From: a bacterium
GTDB taxonomy: Bacteria; Bacteroidota; Bacteroidia; Bacteroidales; Muribaculaceae
Reading direction: 5' to 3'
Assembly: GCA_004563195.1 (NCBI GenBank)
Contig: SFTJ01000154.1
Location: 1 to 5,153, forward strand
DNA: 5,153 nucleotides
Shown: in pieces, positions 1 to 4,954 of the stretch
How the letters are laid out: each line of letters opens with the position of its first letter
Numbering within the stretch: the stretch's first letter is position 1
Position numbers and translations under genes: made by a program
Notes under the pieces: model-generated
Told to the model about the DNA's origin: nothing
The model's input: the letters and a program-made list of their open reading frames with translations, nothing else
Database searches by the model: none

Positions 1-1
1 T

Positions 2-109
2 CGCGGCAACATACTCAAACGCGCCAACGACATCAAATCGCTGGGCGTGAAAGCCACTAAAGCCCTCCCCTCTTACGAAGGCGACGACTCGCTCCCAAGC
101 GATGACTAA
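2..109 (+). CDS. rmuC: DNA recombination protein RmuC homolog, C-terminal end (partial)
   Basis: Only the last 35 codons are inside the window, reading in frame 2 to a TAA at 107-109. The translated tail contains GNILKRANDIKSLGVKATK followed by ALPSYEGDD. This resembles the end of RmuC proteins, where a Gly-Asn-hydrophobic segment leads into a helix and a Lys-rich 'LGxKxxKxLP' ending. RmuC-family proteins carry a nuclease-like core and are linked to limiting recombination at inverted repeats; that core lies upstream of this window and cannot be checked. The acidic end (EGDDSLPSDD) is typical of a variable, disordered C-terminus. A hairpin begins 22 bp after the stop, so transcription probably ends here. 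The assignment rests on a short tail recognised by eye, so a different protein with a similar helix is possible. Confidence 0.6.
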   Translation, partial: RGNILKRANDIKSLGVKATKALPSYEGDDSLPSDD

Positions 110-131
110 ACGACCCATTAATACCACCTAC

Positions 132-168
132 GCCGTTCGCTAAGCACCATTGTGCCCCCGCGAACGGC
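132..168 (+). terminator. Probable terminator of the rmuC-like gene
   Basis: A perfect 9-bp stem, GCCGTTCGC (132-140) with GCGAACGGC (160-168), encloses a 19-nt loop. Within the loop GCAC (144-147) can also pair with GTGC (152-155). The following sequence is ATTTCTGTAT, a weak U tract. It lies 22 bp after the rmuC stop codon, which fits a transcription terminator or a 3'-end stabilising hairpin. Confidence 0.6.
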
Positions 169-179
169 ATTTCTGTATC

Positions 180-461
180 CCCAAAAAACACCCATCAACG
201 CTCTATTATATGGTTAAATTATAATAAAAATCACACCTAATTCAACCGTTTTCTCATCAACGTTTTTAACACTCTTTTCATCGCCCGCAAAATGTTAAAT
301 CTCAACCAAGTTCACTCATAAAATCATCGCTCAGAGCATACTCTGTCAGCGATTTAACACATTTTGTTAATTTTCATTCCATTGTTAATTTTACTGACAG
401 CACACAATCCGTTTAACACTCTACTCATCAAACCTTTACACTTATTTAACGCAGCGCACAC
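180..461. other. AT-rich intergenic stretch with repeated GTTAA/TTAAC words
   Basis: No credible gene is seen here. The words GTTAA or TTAAC occur eight or more times between 213 and 450. Two perfect 11-bp direct repeats stand out: TTTAACACTCT at 265-275 and 412-422, and TTGTTAATTTT at 364-374 and 382-392 (18 bp apart). CTCATCAA also occurs twice (253-260, 424-431). The stretch lies directly upstream of the promoter for the thioredoxin-like gene, so regulator binding is possible but not shown. Confidence 0.4.
326..353. repeat. Bulged inverted repeat (hairpin) in the intergenic stretch
   Basis: ATCGCT (326-331) pairs with AGCGAT (348-353), and CAGAG (332-336) pairs with CTCTG (341-345). This gives 11 bp in total, with a 2-nt bulge (TC, 346-347) on one side and a CATA loop. 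No U tract follows on either strand, so it does not look like a standard terminator. It could be an operator-type palindrome or a structure in an unrecognised transcript. Confidence 0.5.
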
Positions 462-493
462 TTGCACAAATAAAAATAATTGCGTAACTTTGC
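462..493 (+). promoter_or_regulatory. Bacteroidetes-type promoter for the thioredoxin-like gene
   Basis: TAACTTTGC at 485-493 matches the Bacteroidetes -7 consensus TAnnTTTGC exactly. A TTG at 462-464 lies 20 bp upstream, the usual spacing for the -33 element of the primary sigma factor of this phylum. The predicted transcription start is near 500, which leaves an untranslated leader of about 115 nt before the ATG at 614. Confidence 0.7.
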
Positions 494-499
494 ACACGA

Positions 500-613
500 T
501 TTAAGACCAACAAGCCCCGTAGAGCTTGATTGGCACGCAGCCGAAAATCGGCAAGACTGCCCTCTCGAATGTATTCGCGGATGCAGTCTGAAGTTTAACG
601 AAACAGCAAACGC
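500..613 (+). promoter_or_regulatory. Long structured 5' leader of the thioredoxin-like gene
   Basis: This is GC-richer than the flank before it and can form two neighbouring hairpins. The first is GCCGA (540-544), an AAA loop and TCGGC (548-552). The second is AGACTGC (554-560) with GCAGTCT (583-589), enclosing a 5x5 internal loop and an inner stem CGAAT (566-570), GT, ATTCG (573-577). CTTG at 525-528 can alternatively pair with CAAG at 552-555, which would compete with the first hairpin. No ORF or Shine-Dalgarno sequence is seen. I do not recognise a riboswitch class. It could be a cis-regulatory leader, or a small RNA sharing the promoter at 462-493. Confidence 0.45.
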
Positions 614-1096
614 ATGAAGAAAACTTTATTGGCAGTTGCAACTATTGCAATGTTGCTCGTTTTCTCTTCTGCTTACAACGCCAAAGTCATCGACAGCCGT
701 GTTGGCTATCTGGCACCAAATTTCACGGTAAGCAACGCCGACACCACTGTGTCGCTGCAAGATTTGAAGGGAAACTATGTATTACTCACTTTCTGGTCGT
801 CGGCCGACGCCCAATCGAGAATCAGCAACATGCACTACGACAGAATTGCAGGTGCAAGCAGCAATTTGCAACACATCGCGGTTAACTACGACCGCAGCGC
901 TTTGGTTTTTGGTGAAGTCAGCAAAATTGACAACTTACAGAACGGCTCGCAATTTTTCGACGCCGAAGGACACGAATCACAACTTCACGAAACCTATCGC
1001 ATCAGTTCTATGGGGTATCGCACCCTTCTAATCGACCCTAACGGCGAGATTATCAGCGAAAACCCCTCCGATAGCGAGTTGGCGCAGTTGATTTGA
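614..1096 (+). CDS. Exported thioredoxin-fold protein lacking all cysteines
   Basis: The 160-aa protein begins with a signal peptide (MKK, then a hydrophobic core through about residue 18, with likely cleavage after SSA at 18-20). It has no lipobox, so it is probably periplasmic and soluble. The mature part follows the AhpC/TSA-TlpA pattern: 'GYLAPNFTVSN' at 31-41, 'LKGNYVLLTFW' at 51-61, and 'GYRTLLIDPNGEI' at 134-146. Where TlpA/ResA proteins have FWATWCxxC, this one reads FWSSADAQS, so the two catalytic cysteines correspond to Asp65 and Ser68. The cis-proline position appears to be Arg136. There is no cysteine anywhere, so disulfide exchange is excluded; a binding, chaperone or structural role is an inference. 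The ATG at 614 is chosen because it gives a complete signal peptide. There is no Shine-Dalgarno sequence, as usual in Bacteroidetes. It is a single gene with its own promoter, transcribed toward the LRR gene. Confidence 0.85.
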   Translation: MKKTLLAVATIAMLLVFSSAYNAKVIDSRVGYLAPNFTVSNADTTVSLQDLKGNYVLLTFWSSADAQSRISNMHYDRIAGASSNLQHIAVNYDRSALVFGEVSKIDNLQNGSQFFDAEGHESQLHETYRISSMGYRTLLIDPNGEIISENPSDSELAQLI

Positions 1097-1207
1097 CAAC
1101 TCGGGCTATTGCCCCAGGCTCTTATATAAATGCAGCGGTTCTTTTTTTCGGGTCAGCTGATTATTTCGGTGGGGTCGGACCGGTCGGACACGTCCGAAGA
1201 ATTATTT
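1097..1207. other. Intergenic stretch with weak 3'-end signals and GC-rich palindromic patch
   Basis: Just after the thioredoxin-like stop there is a minimal stem, GGGC (1103-1106), TATT, GCCC (1111-1114), and a T7 run at 1142-1148. Neither makes a convincing terminator alone. The patch at 1175-1197 has TCGGAC twice (1175-1180, 1184-1189) and its complement GTCCGA (1192-1197). It also contains the 8-bp palindrome GACCGGTC (1178-1185). It is clearly GC-richer than the array that follows. Confidence 0.35.
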
Positions 1208-1479
1208 CCCTCATATAAGTGTATCATTATTCACAAAAGTCCCTCATAAAAGTGTGCTATTTTCACAAAACTCCCTCATAAAAGTGTACCTTTTTCACAA
1301 AAGTCCCTCATAAAAGTGTACAGTTTTCACAAAACTCCCTCATAAAAGTGTACCTTTTTCACAAAAGTCCCTCATAAAAGTGTATCTTTTTCACAAAAGT
1401 CCCTCATAAAAGTGTATAATTTTCACAAAACTCCCTCATAAAAGTGTGTTATTTTCACAAAAGTCCCTCATAAAAGTGT
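1208..1479. repeat. Tandem repeat array, nine units of about 32 bp
   Basis: Units start at 1208, 1241, 1273, 1305, 1337, 1369, 1401, 1433 and 1465; the first is 33 bp, the next seven exactly 32, and the last is cut after 15. Each unit has a constant block CCCTCATAAAAGTGT, a variable 4-bp window, then TTTTCACAAAA followed by GT or CT. The constant block is identical in units 2-9; unit 1 has one change (CATATAAG), typical of an array edge. Variable windows in units 2-8 are GCTA, ACCT, ACAG, ACCT, ATCT, ATAA and GTTA. The G/C position near the end reads G, C, G, C, G, G, C, G over units 1-8. The 32-bp period is not a multiple of three and no ORF spans it, so it is not coding. It lies between two convergent genes. 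Confidence 0.95.
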
Positions 1480-1588
1480 TGATATACTATATGTAGATTT
1501 GCATAAAACAATTCGTCACAATATATTTTGAATGCATCTTTACGACCATTTTTTATCTGTTAGTTACAAAACCTTTTTTAAACTAACA
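1480..1588. other. AT-rich stretch with an orphan -7 box
   Basis: No gene is seen here. TAGATTTGC at 1494-1502 matches TAnnTTTGC on the + strand, but the nearest TTG (1479-1481) is only 12 bp upstream, so no proper -33 element supports it. Transcription from here would run about 110 nt to the hairpin at 1589-1621. Confidence 0.25.
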
Positions 1589-1621
1589 CAAAGCCCCGAC
1601 TTGAAAAAAGTCTGGGCTTTG
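1589..1621 (-). terminator. Probable terminator of the leftward LRR gene (possibly bidirectional)
   Basis: CAAAGCCC (1589-1596) pairs with GGGCTTTG (1614-1621). After one mismatch (C1597/T1613), GACTT (1598-1602) pairs with AAGTC (1608-1612), leaving the loop GAAAA. It lies about 75 bp beyond the LRR stop codon at 1696-1698. The downstream tract on the minus strand (TGTTAGTTT) is only moderately T-rich. The symmetric A/T edges of the stem would also allow it to stop rightward transcription. Confidence 0.7.
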
Positions 1622-1695
1622 CCTTATGTTTTGCAGCGCATTATCGAAAAATGGGCTGCGCCTGTTATTTCACTGCCTCGTGATGGGCGGTGGCG

Positions 1696-3021
1696 TTATT
1701 TCACCACGATTTTTGCTGTTTTGTCACCTACTTTCACCAAATAGAAGCCGGGTGCTACGGCGATTGTGGCGCTTGAGGCTTGCAATGAACTTACGAGTTG
1801 TCCGGTTGCCGAGAAAACTCTGATTGAGGTCAAATCATCGGCTATCACATTGATGTTGCCATTGGCAGCAAATATGCGTAAGTTGCCGGTCTCTACATCC
1901 TCTATGCCGGTGTATATCGGTTCGCTTGAACTCTTCAATGCTGTGAATTTCAAAGCATCGCCATCTTTCGACACTATTCCGGTATAGTCATACCAACCGT
2001 CAACGGTACCCAAATTAAAGGTTGCTACATCGAAATACACATTCATTGTGAGCGGTTCGATTGTAGTGTTGTATTCGTTTATTGTTTCGCTCTCTGCCGA
2101 CTTCAATACGAGGTAGCCCTCATCTTTATGGATATTCTCCATATTCACAAATCCCAATACCTTGCAATATTCGCCGGGTTGTGGAGCCACGAGCCACATG
2201 TTGCGCACTATATCACTTTCGGCATGGATATTGAAGTTTTCCACACGGAATGTGTTGATGTCAATGCTATTATCCGTGGTTGATACCTCTTCGGCGAATG
2301 AGATAACCGGGTAGTCGGTGTTGGAAACTAAGGTAGCCAATTTTCCTGCTCCGATTTGTTTTCCCACAAAGTCGGATGTCAAGCCGGAGATAGCCACCCA
2401 GTCTTCTTGGACGAAGTCGCTTTCTTTGTCGCTAAGCGATTCCGATTTCTTTTCCTCGTTGTATGTGTTCTTAGCAGAACCGCTGTTGTTAACAGTTGAG
2501 GCATAGAGATATGTTCCGTCGTGATAATGGCCATAGAGGTCGGCATTGATTTGATAATAATCACCGGCATTAGCGGCAAGCACCTTGTCGAGACCTGTCT
2601 CGGTGTTGAGGCGCACAAAGGTGTATTTTTGAGAAGCCGTTTCACTACAGTTGGTGCCATCACTGATATAAGCACAAACCGTGCAAGTCTTGGAAGGGGT
2701 AGTGATAGGATTGGTGTAGGCGTAGGTGGTGTGAACCGCATCTTTCGCTTCGTCTTCCGAAACTATGTAATAGTAAATATCGCCACCCGCGTTATTATTG
2801 GTGAGCGTTAACTCGAGAGGCTTGTTAATCTCTTTCGATTCTGGAGAAAGTAGCGGAGCGGCGAGAGTTCGCTCGCCGAATCCTTGCTTGATTCCACCAC
2901 TGAAATTTTTCCACGGAGCAGATGAGCTATATGCATCGAGGCTTCCGAACGGAACAGTGAGATTACCCGTATAAGTCTCAGAGGCGAAGGCATTTTCAGG
3001 GCAGACATCGACGGATCGAAG
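1696..3021 (-). CDS. C-terminal part of frameshifted BspA-like secreted protein with T9SS-type sorting end
   Basis: This frame is open from 3021 to the TAA at 1696-1698 (441 codons). It has no ATG in its first 400 bp; the first possible start, a GTG at 2616, falls inside a domain, so it is a continuation of the upstream 2996-4660 frame and not a separate gene. In joined numbering (987 aa), residues 550-589 are an LRR cap: CPENAF, LTVPFGSLDAY, WKNF. Residues 601-682 look like a chitobiase/hexosaminidase C-terminal-like beta domain: LLSP, DIYYYIV, TYAYTNPIT, then an AYISDGTNCSE stretch. About 688-910 is a beta-rich region I cannot name with certainty (DYYQINADLYGHY, WVAISG, NMWLVAPQPGEYCKV); an OB-like fold is possible. 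The last roughly 62 residues (NLRIFAANGNINV, IRVFSATGQLV, APGFYLVKVGDKTAKIVVK) match a T9SS type A or related Bacteroidales C-terminal module, implying export across the outer membrane. Confidence 0.8.
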   Translation of the reverse strand, partial: LRSVDVCPENAFASETYTGNLTVPFGSLDAYSSSAPWKNFSGGIKQGFGERTLAAPLLSPESKEINKPLELTLTNNNAGGDIYYYIVSEDEAKDAVHTTYAYTNPITTPSKTCTVCAYISDGTNCSETASQKYTFVRLNTETGLDKVLAANAGDYYQINADLYGHYHDGTYLYASTVNNSGSAKNTYNEEKKSESLSDKESDFVQEDWVAISGLTSDFVGKQIGAGKLATLVSNTDYPVISFAEEVSTTDNSIDINTFRVENFNIHAESDIVRNMWLVAPQPGEYCKVLGFVNMENIHKDEGYLVLKSAESETINEYNTTIEPLTMNVYFDVATFNLGTVDGWYDYTGIVSKDGDALKFTALKSSSEPIYTGIEDVETGNLRIFAANGNINVIADDLTSIRVFSATGQLVSSLQASSATIAVAPGFYLVKVGDKTAKIVVK

Positions 3022-3024
3022 TCA
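2996..3024 (-). other. Frameshift window joining the two halves of the LRR gene
   Basis: The upstream frame reads LPEGLTSI and then RRCLP before a TGA at 2996-2998. The downstream frame is blocked by a TGA at 3022-3024 and then open. The switch must therefore fall in this window. Moving between frames needs removal of one base (or addition of two). Dropping one C of the CC pair (minus strand, 3014-3013) gives LTSIVDVCPENAF, which reads naturally as an LRR end followed by its cap. A TCGAT word occurs twice here, 8 bp apart (3019-3015, 3011-3007). Confidence 0.8.
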
Positions 3025-4660
3025 GTCCTTCAGGGAGAGTGACGCCGGTGAGGCCGGTATAACCCTTAAATGAGTCTTTTGCGATAGCCACCACATTGCC
3101 GTTTTCGTATTGTCCCGGAATCTCGAGCATACCTATAAAATCCTCATCGAGAGCATATTGCGATTTGCTCACGGAGTAGCCGCCGGGCACTTCATTATAG
3201 GCGAACAGAGACGGGTGCTTAAAATTGCCGAACTTGCTCCAAAATGCGTCGGTGGTAAAACTGCTATATTTCTCGTCGGGAACTGCAATCCGGGTGTTAG
3301 TAAAATGCCATTCATCGAAAGCATCTTCGTTTTCCAGAGTCGGTATGTTGTTGATACTGATTGATGCCAATGCGCTGCATCCGTTGAACGCCTCTTTGCC
3401 TATTAAGGTGACATTAGCCAAGTCGAGACTCTGCAAGGCGGCACAGCCTTTAAAAGCAGACTCGTTAACCTTGAAGGTTTGCTTCGGGAGAGTCACTGTT
3501 TCAAGGCTCTCGCAATCGAGAAAGCAGCTGTAGCCGACTTTGTTCACCTCCGGCTCACACGTGGAAATAACCTCTTTGAGACTTTTACAACCTACGAAGA
3601 CGCTGTCCATTTCATTGTTCTCGCCCGTTCCCTTGAGGCGATAGACATTGACAGACTCCAAGTTTTCGCACCATCTAAAAGCATCGGGTGTAATCTCGAT
3701 ATAGTCGTCTCCGGAGCCGTTAACAGTAAAGGTTTTGAGTGCTTTACAGTCTTGGAATGTATAGAGACTGGTATTGCCAAATCGAAAATTACCATTGGCT
3801 GTTACGCTTGTTAAACTTTCGCAAGCAGCAAATGTGTAATAGCCCTCCACAAATATCTCATTAGATGTAATTGTGGTGAAGTCAAGAGTTTCGATACCAG
3901 TACGATAGAATGCCAATTGATCGATTCTTCTTGTATTTGCAGGAAACTCAATCGACTTGAGGCTTGAGCACCAGCTGAAAGTAGCCATGGGGATAATAAA
4001 GTCGCCGGGAGTATCTTTAGGCAGTTTTACCGTGTGGAGACTTTCGCAACCATCAAATACATTATTATAAAAGCCGTAACTGTAACCATCATAGAAATCC
4101 ACGCCATCTTCAAACTCAACAGTCTGGAGACCTGTGCACACTCTGAATGCATTCTCTCGCAGCACTTTCAAACTTTTCGGCAACTTAATTGACTCGAGGT
4201 TTTTGCAGCCTTCAAAGCAGGAAATGCCAATATATTTCAGTCCTTTGTTCAGGGTCAAATCACGAAGCCTAGTGCAGCCTTGGAATGCGCAATCAGCGAT
4301 GGTTTCAACAGTTGCAGGCATGTTATCTATAAATTCAATTCCGGTGCACCCTTGAAAAGAACCGATATATTTCACCTGGCTTCCTGGATAAAATTGAATA
4401 CCTAGGAGTCCCTTTTGGTAAGAAAACCCATCCACGCCTACAATAGGAAGACCATCACTTTCGCGCACTGCCGGCACATCGAGCACGCCTTGTTCGTAAG
4501 TCATATCTGGGCGAGGACGCATTATGTAACCGGTTTCGTCTTCGGTTTTTTCGAAAATATACGGCTCATCTTGGGCTCGGGCGGGCAATGCCGTGGTAAT
4601 AACCAACAATGCAAATAGCCATAATGTCGGTTTTAACAAAAAAGAAAATTTAGGTAACAT
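2996..4660 (-). CDS. BspA-like leucine-rich-repeat secreted protein, N-terminal part (frameshifted)
   Basis: This part encodes 554 aa when started at the ATG at 4660. An in-frame TTG at 4669 is possible but less likely; starting at 4660 leaves a normal signal peptide (basic start, hydrophobic core, cleavage after ARA at about residue 29). Residues about 80-447 hold 14 BspA/LRR_5 units with the pattern aromatic-x-x-Cys-x-x-Leu, e.g. FQGCTRL, FEGCKNL, FDGCESL, FKGCAAL, FNGCSAL. One unit (FYRTGI) lacks the Cys. A cap follows (EDAFDEW, IAVPDEKY, FWSKF). At about 487 a second module begins (YNEVPGGYSV, MLEIPGQYENGNVVAIA) with a single LRR unit (FKGYTGL) before the frameshift. Such proteins are surface or secreted and in some species bind host or bacterial partners; no ligand can be inferred here. 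If the frameshift is real in the cell, the product loses its secretion module and would probably stay in the periplasm. Confidence 0.88.
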   Translation of the reverse strand: MLPKFSFLLKPTLWLFALLVITTALPARAQDEPYIFEKTEDETGYIMRPRPDMTYEQGVLDVPAVRESDGLPIVGVDGFSYQKGLLGIQFYPGSQVKYIGSFQGCTGIEFIDNMPATVETIADCAFQGCTRLRDLTLNKGLKYIGISCFEGCKNLESIKLPKSLKVLRENAFRVCTGLQTVEFEDGVDFYDGYSYGFYNNVFDGCESLHTVKLPKDTPGDFIIPMATFSWCSSLKSIEFPANTRRIDQLAFYRTGIETLDFTTITSNEIFVEGYYTFAACESLTSVTANGNFRFGNTSLYTFQDCKALKTFTVNGSGDDYIEITPDAFRWCENLESVNVYRLKGTGENNEMDSVFVGCKSLKEVISTCEPEVNKVGYSCFLDCESLETVTLPKQTFKVNESAFKGCAALQSLDLANVTLIGKEAFNGCSALASISINNIPTLENEDAFDEWHFTNTRIAVPDEKYSSFTTDAFWSKFGNFKHPSLFAYNEVPGGYSVSKSQYALDEDFIGMLEIPGQYENGNVVAIAKDSFKGYTGLTGVTLPEGLTSIRRCLP

Positions 4661-4718
4661 ATCTATCAATATTTACAGTTAATATATATTATTCAAAAAA
4701 AGTGATATTAATACTTTA

Positions 4719-4727
4719 GCAAAGATA
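4719..4727 (-). promoter_or_regulatory. Probable -7 promoter element of the LRR gene
   Basis: On the minus strand this reads TATCTTTGC, an exact match to TAnnTTTGC. Transcription would start near 4712, giving a leader of about 50 nt before the ATG at 4660. No clear TTG/TTTG lies at the expected 19-21 bp upstream; the nearest (minus-strand TTG at 4744-4742) is 14 bp away, so the promoter may be weak or need an activator. The leader is very AT-rich with no Shine-Dalgarno sequence, as is normal in this phylum. Confidence 0.5.
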
Positions 4728-4870
4728 ATGTAAATTCTGTACAATAATTTATAAAATAAGCAAATTTTTATGCCGCGACGTATTTTTATTGACAGAACAA
4801 TAAGTTCGCCGAAAAATTCTTGATTTGTAATAAAGAATCCGCCACGAAAGTGGCAATTTGCATACACTAC
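4728..4870. other. AT-rich intergenic stretch upstream of the LRR gene
   Basis: No convincing gene is seen; a 66-codon minus-strand reading frame over this area has no recognisable features and overlaps the promoter. One small hairpin is present: GCCAC (4841-4845), loop GAAA, GTGGC (4850-4854). It has no obvious role. Confidence 0.4.
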
Positions 4871-4926
4871 AAAAAACAATTTACGGCACCGTGCTTGCTG
4901 CCATGAGGCGGCACTGCACGATGCCG
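4871..4926 (-). terminator. Strong intrinsic terminator of the leftward PBP gene
   Basis: The outer stem pairs CGGCA (4884-4888) with TGCCG (4922-4926) and, after a C/A mismatch, CGTGC (4890-4894) with GCACG (4916-4920). An inner 6-bp stem, GCTGCC (4897-4902) with GGCGGC (4907-4912, one G-T pair), closes an ATGA loop. On the minus strand a T6 run (4876-4871) follows about 8 nt after the stem. It lies some 29 bp past the stop codon of the PBP-like gene. Confidence 0.8.
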
Positions 4927-4954
4927 ATAATGTGTTAATATCATTTCGTTTCCG

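Noticed and set aside
1208..1479. CRISPR array
   Set aside because: The variable part of each unit is only 4 bp within a 32-bp period, no cas gene is present, and the half-sites are related to each other.
1208..1479. Terminal repeats of an IS21-like element
   Set aside because: Multiple direct repeats fit loosely, but nine phased copies are too many and no transposase gene or matching opposite end is in the window. Kept only as a hypothesis to test.
1532..1744. Rightward 70-codon reading frame
   Set aside because: It runs through the terminator hairpin at 1589-1621 and into the end of the LRR gene on the other strand, with no recognisable features.
1696..2616. Separate gene starting at the GTG at 2616
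   Set aside because: The frame is open up to 3021 and the upstream part encodes the LRR cap and a chitobiase-like beta domain, so the GTG is internal.
2996..3024. Programmed ribosomal frameshift
   Set aside because: No slippery heptamer or downstream stimulatory structure is evident, and LRR surface genes are not known for this; an indel is simpler.
4661..4669. TTG start of the LRR gene at 4669
   Set aside because: The ATG at 4660 gives a cleaner signal peptide, and TTG starts are rare when an ATG is three codons away.
4841..4854. GNRA-type (GAAA) hairpin as an RNA element
   Set aside because: The stem is only 5 bp, with no U tract or surrounding structure, so chance occurrence is likely.
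4679..4879. Leftward 66-codon reading frame upstream of the LRR gene
   Set aside because: It is low-complexity, has no family features, runs through the predicted LRR promoter, and is best explained by AT-rich noncoding DNA.
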